Shown piece after piece: positions 1 through 7,100 of a stretch of 9,154 nucleotides of DNA (its first letter is position 1; every line of letters begins with the position of its first letter). Below the pieces are notes generated by a model. It ran no database searches. It saw only the letters and a program-made list of their open reading frames with translations, and was not told the DNA's origin. The translations under genes and the position numbers were made by a program. The stretch is from an uncultured Holophagaceae bacterium (lineage in GTDB: Bacteria; Acidobacteriota; Holophagae; Holophagales; Holophagaceae): positions 1-9,154 of the forward strand of contig CAIYNT010000026.1 of NCBI GenBank assembly GCA_903927605.1, in the 5' to 3' direction.

Positions 1-143
1 AGAAACACCTCGAAAGCATTGGGCTGGGGTGAAGCGCCTTTTCACAGACGCTGTGAGGCTGGGCAGCCGGGCTTTGGCATCCTTACTGATGACATAGCTT
101 GCCTTGAATCGAGTTAAGTCACCGAACCTCACGGATTCAGGTG

Positions 144-449
144 CTAGGAAACAGTTATTCCACCATGGTGGCGAAACTGCGAGCTGTCGCTCAGTGGCTG
201 GCTACAAACGGGAATTTGAATTGGGCGGACAGAGTCAAGACTGGCAAATTTCTGACTCCGGGAGAAATCGGCGAGGCGCACAAGCTTATACGAAATCAGC
301 GTTCCAGTACCAAGAAGGAATGGCTCATAGCCATTTACGGTTTGCCTTGTTTCATAAAAACCTATTGTGAACGCTCTAAGTGATTCGATCATTTCATTTA
401 TAAGATACAATGGGATGTCTTCTCTTTGAATTATCCTAGAGTTTTTCAT
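144..449 (-). CDS. hypothetical protein, N-terminus like trypsin-like peptidase; possibly a truncated remnant
   Basis: A 101-codon frame starts at ATG 449. An AGGA sequence eight bases upstream could serve as ribosome binding site. The first ~53 residues look protein-like: an acidic and hydrophobic stretch, then GFYE at about residues 30-33 and LLGTGTLIS at about 45-53. The latter resembles the strand leading to the catalytic His in secreted trypsin-like peptidases, which usually continues into a T-A-x-H-V motif. No such motif follows, so the catalytic part would be missing. Beyond residue 53 the sequence loses family resemblance and lies opposite a plus-strand frame (141-383) that also looks partly protein-like. 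One reading is that two truncated genes meet near 290-300. Family assignment is weak and function cannot be claimed. Confidence 0.35.
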   Translation of the reverse strand: MKNSRIIQREDIPLYLINEMIESLRAFTIGFYETRQTVNGYEPFLLGTGTLISYKLVRLADFSRSQKFASLDSVRPIQIPVCSQPLSDSSQFRHHGGITVS

Positions 450-568
450 GCGTATGTCCTAACAATAATAACAAATATGATTGATCATAGCCTCTGGCAA
501 CAGGCAAAGGTATTAATACTGTACGACTAGAGGCTTCTCTGAATTCCGGTCCCCATGAGAATTGAGAA

Positions 569-1222
569 TCAGGGCTTGGACCAACTGAACACTGGTTTTG
601 CTATGAGGTCCTGTGGACCAACTGGACGGATCGTGAGTCCAAGCGATATTGCTAGATTAAGTTCATCTACATAGATACCAATCGGAATCTCGGTTAGGCC
701 CTGCTGGAGCAGCCAGCGAGTTCGATGGCGTCCATTTAGAAAGCTAATGGATGGACCCATCTGCGAGGTCGAGACCCGGACATCAGCAGTACGAAAGGCT
801 GTCGGGTTGCGATAGTCGTCGAGGCGAAACCAGTCAGAGAGTGGCTCTCCTGACCACGCCGCGACATATAGATCATCGATGGGCCAAAGCGATTCCAGCT
901 TCTGAGGGGACACCATTGTCGGAATGTACTGTTGCCGGTTCGGAACAATATTGATCATGCCCAGTGACCTATCGGAAGAGGTCGACTGGACTGAACCCCT
1001 GAATCGGTCCGAGTCGAAGTTTGGGTTGATGAGGTTGGTAGCCTCATAGTATTTTTCTCTCACTCTACATGGTCGAAACCATGACAGAAATGATGCTTGA
1101 ATCGTCTCAAGCACCGAACGAGGGACCTGTCCTTTCCTTCCTCCCGCCAGTCCATATGGGACAAGTGGGGGATTCCAGGAATTAGGACAATCCCAAAAGA
1201 AATTACATTTTGCAAGTAGCAA
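569..1222 (-). CDS. plasmid fertility inhibition factor-like protein (NGRHRT motif)
   Basis: This 217-residue protein is the only well-formed gene in the low-GC segment. Residues 89-195 look like the conserved core: an NIVP strand, LESLW near 109-113, and the signature NGRHRTRWLLQQGLTEIPI at 163-181. Proteins of the plasmid fertility inhibition factor family, and distantly ParB/sulfiredoxin-fold proteins, carry such an N/DGRHR motif followed by a hydrophobic helix and a beta strand ending in IPV. Characterised members reduce conjugal transfer of co-resident plasmids; here the role is inferred from the motif only. The longest frame would need a TTG start at 1222. ATG 958 (residue 89, AGGT eight bases upstream) is an alternative giving 129 residues and keeping the whole core. 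A possible promoter is TTGAAA (1267-1272) and TATATT (1246-1251), read on minus. It stands alone, with no recognised transfer gene beside it. Confidence 0.5.
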   Translation of the reverse strand: MLLAKCNFFWDCPNSWNPPLVPYGLAGGRKGQVPRSVLETIQASFLSWFRPCRVREKYYEATNLINPNFDSDRFRGSVQSTSSDRSLGMINIVPNRQQYIPTMVSPQKLESLWPIDDLYVAAWSGEPLSDWFRLDDYRNPTAFRTADVRVSTSQMGPSISFLNGRHRTRWLLQQGLTEIPIGIYVDELNLAISLGLTIRPVGPQDLIAKPVFSWSKP

Positions 1223-1393
1223 TATTATTAACTACTTATAACATGAATATAAATCAACCACCTCGATTTCAATTCAGTCTCACGGTTAGGTGGAATTCTT
1301 ATAACCAGTCTTTTCGATAAGTGTTGCCAATCTCAATACCAAGTAGAAAATCCATCGATTTTTCAGCTAACAGTCTCAATTGCTATTGGAACT
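1223..1393. other. AT-rich intergenic region between PFIF-like gene and radC remnant
   Basis: No convincing gene is seen here. The part nearest the minus-strand gene contains TATA-rich sequence, with TATAAG at 1235-1240 and TATATT at 1246-1251 on minus, and could hold its promoter. The right end adjoins the radC remnant and contains the compositional breakpoint. Confidence 0.3.
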
Positions 1394-1396
1394 ATC

Positions 1397-1507
1397 ATGC
1401 AGGCCGCCGGAGAGTCCCTCGGCGTACCCCTCGCCGATCACCTCATCCTCGGCAACGACCGCTACCACAGCTTCCGGGCGGCGGAGGGCTGGGACCAGCG
1501 ACTGTAG
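1397..1507 (+). pseudogene. radC: radC 3' remnant (C-terminus of RadC/JAB-domain protein)
   Basis: Thirty-six codons followed by TAG encode a peptide beginning MQAAGESLGV and continuing with PLADHLILGN, a tyrosine, SFRAAE and GW. This matches the extreme C-terminus of RadC/YeeS JAB-domain proteins, whose last motif is typically AGxxLGVxLxDHLILG followed by xYxSFR. The zinc-binding HxHPSG motif and everything else N-terminal are missing. Upstream, the same frame stays open for a while but encodes AT-rich sequence without RadC character. The gene has therefore been cut off at about 1394-1400 by the low-GC segment. The ATG at 1397 is just the internal Met or junction codon, not a likely functional start. 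It is convergent with hisC and ends 52 bases from the hisC stop. RadC identity rests on this motif alone but is quite specific. Confidence 0.75.
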
Positions 1508-1559
1508 ACCCCAGGCGGGAATCGCCCACGGACCGAGGCGATGCCGCCAGCAGTCCGCT

Positions 1560-2633
1560 TCAGTGGCCGAGAATCTCCGTCAGGGCCCCGATCAGAATTC
1601 CGCACTGTTGATCCGTTCCCACGGTGATGCGCAGGAACTGGTCGATGCGGGGCTGGCGGAAGTGGCGGACGATGATGGCCCGTTGGCGCAGCGCCGCGGA
1701 AAGCCCGGCAGCGTCGTGGGCAGGGTGACGGGCGAAGATGAAGTTGGCGCCGGAGGGCAGCACCTCGAAGCCGAGCCCGGTCATCCGCGTGACCAGGACC
1801 TCGCGCGTGGCCATCACCTTCCGGCAGCTCTGCTGGAAATGGCCCTCATCCTGCACCGAGGCCACCGCGCCGGCTATGGCCAGCCGATCGATTGGATAGG
1901 AGTTGAAACTGTTCTTCACCCGCTCCAGGGCCTCGATCAGGTCCGCGTGACCGACGGCGAACCCCACCCGCAGGCCCGCCAGGGACCGGCTTTTCGAGAA
2001 GGTCTGCACCACCAGCAGGTTCGGATGACGATCCACCAGAGTGATCGCGCTCTCTCCGCCAAAATCCACGTAGGCTTCGTCGACCACCACCACCACGTCC
2101 GGGTTGCTGGCGACCACGCGCTCAATGTCCGCCAGCGGCAGCAGGCGGCCGGTGGGCGCGTTGGGGTTGGGGAAGATGATCCCACCCGGCCGCTGGTCGC
2201 CATGGGGCAGGTAGTCATCGGCGTGGATCGAAAAGTCCTCGGTCAGCGGCACGGTTCTCGACCGGATGCCGTAGAGGCCGCAGTAGACGGGGTAGAAGCT
2301 GTAGGTGATATCCGGGAACCACAGCGGCTGCTCCTGGTTGAGCAGGGCCATGAAGGTATGGGCCAGCACTTCATCGGAGCCGTTGCCGACGAAAACCTGG
2401 TCTGCGCGCAGGTGGCAGTACGCGGCGAGAGCGGCCTTCAGTGCCTCGGCATTCGGGTCCGGATAGAGGCGCAGGGAATCGCCCGCAGCGGCCTGGATGG
2501 CCTCCAGTGCGCGCGGCGAGGGGCCATAGGGATGCTCGTTGGTGTTCAGCTTGACGAGATGCTCCAGCTTGGGCTGCTCGCCCGGAACGTACGGGGTCAG
2601 ACCGTGAACGACGGGGCTCCAGTAGCGGCTCAT
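1560..2633 (-). CDS. hisC: histidinol-phosphate aminotransferase HisC
   Basis: This is a 357-residue class I/II PLP-dependent aminotransferase that converts imidazole acetol phosphate and glutamate to histidinol phosphate and 2-oxoglutarate in cytosolic histidine biosynthesis. Visible motifs are the N-terminal [12 protein letters not shown] (29-40), YPDPNAEAL (57-65), VGNGSDEVL (82-90), NPNAPTG (156-162), DEAYVDF (185-191), the PLP lysine K214 in [16 protein letters not shown] (211-226), and FLRITVGT with R335 near the end. Together these are typical of HisC, and the length is normal. The frame is open far upstream, but that part overlaps repeat DNA. ATG 2633, preceded by the weak AGAG of CAGAGAAACC, begins where the family does. 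No other his gene is adjacent, so it seems to be transcribed alone or by read-through from tRNA-Ser. A related HisC-like aminotransferase specificity cannot be excluded. Confidence 0.93.
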   Translation of the reverse strand: MSRYWSPVVHGLTPYVPGEQPKLEHLVKLNTNEHPYGPSPRALEAIQAAAGDSLRLYPDPNAEALKAALAAYCHLRADQVFVGNGSDEVLAHTFMALLNQEQPLWFPDITYSFYPVYCGLYGIRSRTVPLTEDFSIHADDYLPHGDQRPGGIIFPNPNAPTGRLLPLADIERVVASNPDVVVVVDEAYVDFGGESAITLVDRHPNLLVVQTFSKSRSLAGLRVGFAVGHADLIEALERVKNSFNSYPIDRLAIAGAVASVQDEGHFQQSCRKVMATREVLVTRMTGLGFEVLPSGANFIFARHPAHDAAGLSAALRQRAIIVRHFRQPRIDQFLRITVGTDQQCGILIGALTEILGH

Positions 2634-2860
2634 GGTTTCTCTGCGGTTAAAAGGGTCCGAAGGCCAGGAAACAAGGGGGGTCTTGTTGGGCGGGTGGTGC
2701 GTGCACCAACGGGAATTCCTCACCCCACAAGGACTCCGATCCGTGCTGTAAAAACGATAGCCACGAACCAACCTGAGGGCGCGAGTACTTTCCGGCTTGC
2801 CGACAGGTCCGCTCCAGCGATCCGGTGCCTTCCGACCCACGCTCGCTTTGAGCAATGAAT
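2634..2860. promoter_or_regulatory. hisC leader region
   Basis: About 230 bases precede hisC with no gene. On the transcribed (minus) strand there is a small hairpin with a 6-bp stem (2670-2675 with 2682-2687) followed by TTTCC, about 35 bases before the hisC start. I see no run of histidine codons, no T-box motif and no strong promoter pair. Attenuation control is therefore not supported, although the hairpin leaves some room for it. Confidence 0.25.
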
Positions 2861-2861
2861 A

Positions 2862-2907
2862 CGCCCCGCAGTCGCGGGGCGCTGATGAGGCGGAGGGAGA
2901 GGGATTC
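2862..2907. repeat. 46-bp direct repeat, copy 1 (tRNA-Ser 3' end plus hairpin)
   Basis: This copy is identical to 3063-3108 except at one base (A2888 versus T3089), with an offset of 201 bp. It contains a GC-rich hairpin (2862-2869 with 2874-2881, loop AGTC) and then a copy of the last ~19 bases of the minus-strand tRNA-Ser gene. The base change destroys the encoded CCA end. After 2907 it diverges from the tRNA, so this is a 3'-end fragment and not a second tRNA gene. Confidence 0.9.
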
Positions 2908-2948
2908 CCTCCAGGGCCACCGCTCCGCGGCGTCCCCTCCGGCCGCAC

Positions 2949-3024
2949 GAATCCTTGGCACGGCCCTGCTCGCGTCCGGCAGTCCCCCAGACTGCCTCCT
3001 GCGGGGCCTACCTGCCAAGGATTC
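2949..3024. repeat. nested palindromic element (REP/MITE-like)
   Basis: This 76-base segment can fold almost completely on itself. A 12-bp perfect outer stem pairs 2949-2960 with 3013-3024. An 8-bp second stem (one G-U) pairs 2962-2969 with 3001-3008. A 7-bp apical stem pairs 2978-2984 with 2990-2996 around a five-base loop. Outside it, 2893-2907 and 3034-3048 form a further inverted repeat, 14 of 15 bases, made of tRNA-Ser 3'-end sequence. Coding is unlikely. It may be a repetitive extragenic palindrome, a miniature mobile element or a structured RNA. Which one cannot be decided from a single copy. Confidence 0.7.
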
Positions 3025-3030
3025 TGTGAC

Positions 3031-3048
3031 TTCGAATCCCACTCCCTC
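3031..3048 (+). repeat. inverted copy of tRNA-Ser 3'-end sequence
   Basis: The segment TTCGAATCCCACTCCCTC differs in one base from the T-loop/acceptor sequence of the neighbouring tRNA-Ser(TGA), but is oriented on the plus strand. It forms the right arm of the outer inverted repeat around the palindromic element. No tRNA body precedes it. Confidence 0.6.
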
Positions 3049-3062
3049 TGAGCCTGGGAAGG

Positions 3063-3178
<116 letters not shown>

Positions 3179-3222
3179 GTGCTCCCATCTTGAAGGCTGG
3201 ACGCGGGTCCGGGCAAGAAGCC

Positions 3223-3251
3223 TTGTGTCATCTCTCTCCCACCGGTAATCT
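3223..3251 (+). promoter_or_regulatory. possible promoter for tRNA-Ser(GCT)
   Basis: TTGTGT (3223-3228) and TAATCT (3246-3251) are separated by exactly 17 bases, and the -10 ends ten bases before the mature tRNA. Each hexamer matches consensus at only about three positions, so support comes mainly from spacing and location. No equally good pair was found for the divergent tRNA. Confidence 0.35.
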
Positions 3252-3261
3252 GATAGGCCTT

Positions 3262-3354
<93 letters not shown>

Positions 3355-3436
3355 AAAAAATGTTGGGAATAGACAACTTGAGAGCCATCGATTTCAGCAA
3401 GGCACGTCGATAGCACACTCAGACCCCCAGCGGATT

Positions 3437-3467
3437 CAAGAGCCACCCCAACGGTGGCTCTTGTTTC
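3437..3467 (+). terminator. intrinsic terminator-like hairpin
   Basis: An 11-bp perfect stem, CAAGAGCCACC (3437-3447) with GGTGGCTCTTG (3453-3463), has a five-base loop and is followed by TTTC. It can end the tRNA-Ser(GCT) transcript on plus. Because the stem is symmetric it may also stop minus-strand transcription coming from the DUF502-like gene. The rest of 3355-3528 shows no gene. Confidence 0.7.
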
Positions 3468-3528
3468 GGCAACAACGTCTCCGGCTACTCGGTGGGGCTG
3501 GGCTGCAGCTTCTGAACGGCCGGCCTGC

Positions 3529-3960
3529 TCAGAGGGCCGGCCCGGGGAGGTTCTGCAGCCAGGCGCCGGAGCCGGCGCCGTAGTGCTTGAGGCACTTCAT
3601 GGCCTGGGTCATGGAGATGCCGGCGGGCGTCACGCGGTCCGGGCTGAAGAAGAGCAGGGTCCCGGCCCGCGGGTTGGGTGCGTCGGGCACGAAGACCGCC
3701 ACGAGGGCCTGGGCCCGGTCCACCTCGAAGCCCAGCTGCCAGTTGTCGTCCGAGCGCACCAGCACCGCCGCGTAGCCACCCTCCTTCTCGAAGCCCAGCA
3801 TGCTCTCGCCCATGCCCTTGAGCAGGTCGTAGCCGGGCACCTTCGAGAGCACGGCCAGCTCCAGCTTGCGGACGGTGCGCTGGGCTAGGGCCGTGCGGGC
3901 GAAGAGCCCCGCCAGGAAGCAGAACAGCACGAGGGCGAGGATGGCCAGCAGCAGGACCAT
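3529..3960 (-). CDS. DUF502-like membrane protein, apparently lacking the first TM segment
   Basis: From ATG 3960 this encodes 143 residues, with SD-like GGTGGGG six bases upstream. Residues 1-20 form one transmembrane helix ending in FLAGLFART. Then come VPGYDLLKGM (41-50), AAVLVRSDDNWQLGFEV (64-80), VFVPDAPNPRAG (89-100) and a last conserved ISMTQAMKCL stretch (115-124). This order, helix then IPL/VYxxxK-like, LV-x-GF and FVPTxPNPTSG, is that of the DUF502 family, integral membrane proteins of unknown function. Family members are usually ~200 residues with two helices; the first helix is not found here. The frame is open further up: GTG 4032 (167 residues) and GTG 4116 (195 residues) are alternative starts. 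The stretch from about 4020 inward still looks coding, but beyond that it is antisense to a plus-strand ORF and codon quality falls. It follows the Omp85-like gene on the same strand. Confidence 0.7.
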   Translation of the reverse strand: MVLLLAILALVLFCFLAGLFARTALAQRTVRKLELAVLSKVPGYDLLKGMGESMLGFEKEGGYAAVLVRSDDNWQLGFEVDRAQALVAVFVPDAPNPRAGTLLFFSPDRVTPAGISMTQAMKCLKHYGAGSGAWLQNLPGPAL

Positions 3961-4026
3961 GGGCAGCCCCACCGCCGCTTCGGCGGGCAGCCGAGCCGCC
4001 AGTGGCGCCACGTGCTGGGGATCAAT

Positions 4027-4164
4027 ATGCACAACACCGCGCCGCTCATGCTCCTCGGGTTCTCCAGCCTGGTCCTGGCCTTGGCTCTGAGCTACTTCCT
4101 GGTGCAGCGGGCCCACCAGGTCGCGCCGGTTGGCGCCAAGGGCCAGGAGCCAACGGGATCCTAG
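4027..4164 (+). CDS. putative 45-residue single-pass membrane peptide
   Basis: ATG 4027 to TAG 4164 encodes MHNTAPLMLLGFSSLVLALA, then LSYFLVQRA and a polar tail ending GQEPTGS. Residues 6-27 form one strongly hydrophobic helix, with basic and polar residues behind it. Nearly every third codon position is G or C, as in the good genes of this window, whereas the antisense minus frame is poorer. GGGGA lies about six bases upstream. It fills the gap between the DUF502-like gene (divergent) and the Omp85-like gene (convergent, seven bases between stops). No family is recognised, and a chance ORF in GC-rich DNA remains possible. Confidence 0.4.
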   Translation: MHNTAPLMLLGFSSLVLALALSYFLVQRAHQVAPVGAKGQEPTGS

Positions 4165-4171
4165 GCGCCGA

Positions 4172-7100
4172 TTAGAACTGGAAGCCTGCGGAGATCAGGA
4201 GGCCCTGCAGTTGCGTGTCCCGCTCGTTCTGGGTGCGGGGCTGGCCCAGGATGCGCTTCAGGTCGGTGGCGTACTCGAGCTTGAGGGGGAAGCCAAGCTT
4301 GAAGATGAGGCCCAGACCCGGCGTGGTGCGAAGCGGCGGGAAGGGCGTGACGATCGACGAATCGGGACTCAGGGTGCGGTAGACCTGGCCCGAATCCACG
4401 AACACCTCGCCCCAGACGCTCTGGCCGAAGAGGGGGAACCGGTACTCCAGGTTCAGCACGAGGATGGCCTGCCCCCCCAGGGGAATGAGCTGCGGCGGCT
4501 GGGTGGGCGTGCCGGTGGTCCAGGTCACCTCCCCCAGCATGTCCGGCTCCACACCCCGCACAGTGAAAGAGCCCCCGCCGAAGAAGCGCTCGGTGAGGGG
4601 CAGGTCCTCGGCGGTCCTGGCGGTGGGCTTGGCCAGACCGACCCGGGCGTTAACCATCAGCACGCCGTTTTCCGCCTGGAAGCCCAGGGGCCAGTTCCAC
4701 TGGTGCCGCAGGTCCAGCTTCACGAAGCTGCTGTTGGCGGAGGTGCCGAAGAACTGGGCTGCCACTTCCACCCGCCCCATGAAGTAGGTGCCCTGGGTGG
4801 GATCGTAGGAACGGTCGCGGTGGTCCACGGTCACCTGCAGGTAGGGCGCCGAGATGACACTGTAGGGCGGGGTGCGGGCCAGGAGGAAGAGATCCTCGTT
4901 CGAAAGCAGCGGGTTGCCGTCGCTGTCGGTGTTGGCCTCCACTTCGACCCGCTCGAAGCGGTAGCCGAGTTGCACGGTCTGCGAGGGGCTGAGCTTCCAC
5001 TCGAGGTTCGTGGTGAAGCGCCGCCGCCTGGCGAAGTAGGCGGCCTGGGCCTCCTCGATGTAGGCGGCATCCGCATGGAAGCTGGTGCGGTAGGAGAGCA
5101 AGGAATCCAGGGAGCCCGGCAGAAACCAGGGATCGGTGTAGCCGACACCGTAGGAGTCCAGGGAGCGCTTGACGTCGCCGGTGGGAAAGAGCTTGCGCAG
5201 GGCCGGAATGTCCAGGGTCTGGTCGCCGGCGCGGATGCCGAAGTCCACGACGCGTCCCATGCCGCCCACATCGAACCGCTGGGTGTTCAGGCCGAAGTGG
5301 TAACCCTGCACATTGTCGTAGCCGAAGCCCTCGGTGAAGACCCAGGGGCTGCGCTCTTCCAGCCGCAGGGCCAGATCCCCCCGCTCCCAGGGCTGCTCTT
5401 TCTGGCCGGAAAGGTCCTTCAGGGTGAGCAGGTCCACCCGTTGGAAGGCCATCAGGCCGCCCAGTTGTAACTGGCCCTTGTCCAGCTTCACCGGGTCCAG
5501 GGGTGTCCCTGGGGGCAGCTCCACTTCGCGCAGCACGGCCTTCGCATGGGTGCGGTCGCTGCCCTGCACCACCAGGCGCTTGGCGTGATCCAGCGGCTGG
5601 GAGGGGATCTGGATGCGGACGATGGACTGGTCTGAGTTCTCTTCAAAGCTGAGCTTGACTTGGGGCTTCGCGGCGCCGGCCGACGAGAGCCGCTGGCGCA
5701 GATCCGACACGACCAGGACCAGGTCGTTTCGGATCAGAGGCAGAGGCGGCGAGAAAACCAGCCGCACGCCCTGGGGGGTGGTTTCCATCGTGCCTTTGTA
5801 GCCCTGCAGGTGGCTCCGGTCCGACATGAAATGGTGGTTTCCCGGCGCATAGACAGGGTGGTCGGAGATGGCCAACAGCAGACTCTGCGGCAGGCTCTGT
5901 CGCGGGAAGTCGGCATCCTGGGGCATATCCAGGACCAGGGCATGGATGAACCGGCGTTGCCCTTCATGAATGATCAGGCGCACTTCCACGTCGCCGTCCT
6001 TGGTCGTGTCCACGCGGCGTCGAACGCGCACATCCGGGAAACCGCGTTGAAGATACAGTCCCGTCACACGGTCTTCCAGGGACCGGACCTCATTGGCCTT
6101 GGCGTGGGGCGGCAGCACCAGGAACCGCTTGGGCAGCGAGACCACCGCCCGCACCTCGCCATCTGTCAGCTCCTTGTTGCCCTCGAACTGCACGCGACCA
6201 AGGTTGCGTTGCGGGCCATGATCCACCGTGAAGGTGAGAGTCACCGCCTCGGGGTGGTCCGCAGTGCCTCGCGTCACGACGCGGTCGAAACTGACCTTGG
6301 CTTCGGGGTAACCCTGGTTGCGGAAATAGGTCGTGATTCGGCCTGCACCTTCTTCGAGCAGGCTGGGCAAGTACCGTTCGGCCCGGGCCAGGGGCACGAA
6401 TTCCGACAGGGTGGGTCGACCCCAGAGGGGAGCGAGGATGTTCAGCCCTTTGGCCTTCAGCGTCACCTTGGGGCCTGGCCGGATGTCCAGCTGCATCACG
6501 CCGGCTTCAGCCGCGGGTTCCAGCCGCACGAAGCCCTCGAGGCGGTGATCCTTCACCATGCGGCGCCGGAGGCGCCGCTGGGCATCCAGGGCGACGGAGG
6601 GCGTCCAGAGCGAGGCGTCGGGCTGAAGGCCCGCCACCTTCAGCAGCTGCTCGCGCGTATAGGGGGCAGGATCGCCTTCGATGCGAATCTCCCGGATCAG
6701 GGAGGGGATGCCGAGGGTCAGCGCCAAGCGCAAATGGCGGCCTCCCTGCTCCACGGTGGGCTCGACCTTGCCCAGGGGGTACCCGACGTCACGCAGGCGC
6801 TGCTCGGCCATCCGGGTCAGTACGGCCAGACGTTGAGGACCCAGGCGCTGACCCTTGCGGAGCTCTGGGAGCAGTGTCTTACGGAGGGCACTGGGAATGG
6901 GGTCTCCGGTCCACTGCCAAGTGGCCACAGGCGTCAGCGGATCCAGCCTCAGGATGACCTCTCCCTCTGCACTGAAGGCCCCTTCCACCAAGCGATACCG
7001 GTCCACCAGGCGCACCGCGTTCAGGGCCTGCTGGAAGTCCGTATCCTCCAAGGCCTGGCCGGGTTTCAATCCCAGGGCCGCCGCCGCGAATTGACGGTCA

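Larger units (their letters stand above)
1..1393. mobile_element. low-GC, probably acquired segment ending inside radC
   Basis: This stretch is clearly richer in A and T than everything to its right. It carries a protein of the plasmid fertility-inhibition type plus truncated or unrecognisable reading frames. The composition changes abruptly around 1394-1400, exactly where a C-terminal RadC sequence begins without its N-terminus. That pattern fits insertion of foreign DNA, or a deletion joining foreign DNA to radC. No integrase, terminal repeat or complete insertion sequence is visible, and the left boundary lies outside the window. The first 97 bases are open in frame 2 and could be the end of a gene starting upstream; I do not recognise it. 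The call of acquired DNA is an inference from composition and gene context. Confidence 0.5.

Noticed and set aside
2634..2760. His attenuator or T-box upstream of hisC
   Set aside because: There is no histidine-codon run, no T-box consensus and only a small hairpin.
1380..2858. Long plus-strand ORF of 492 codons opposite hisC
   Set aside because: It is antisense to a clear HisC, has no recognisable motif and is rich in H/G/V/Q/R as expected for the complement of a GC-rich gene. Only the radC peptide at its left, in another frame, is real.
3961..4026. GC-rich inverted repeat (CCGCC...GGCGG around 3972-3986) as terminator
   Set aside because: There is no U-run on either strand, and it can be explained as codon composition of the DUF502-like 5' region.
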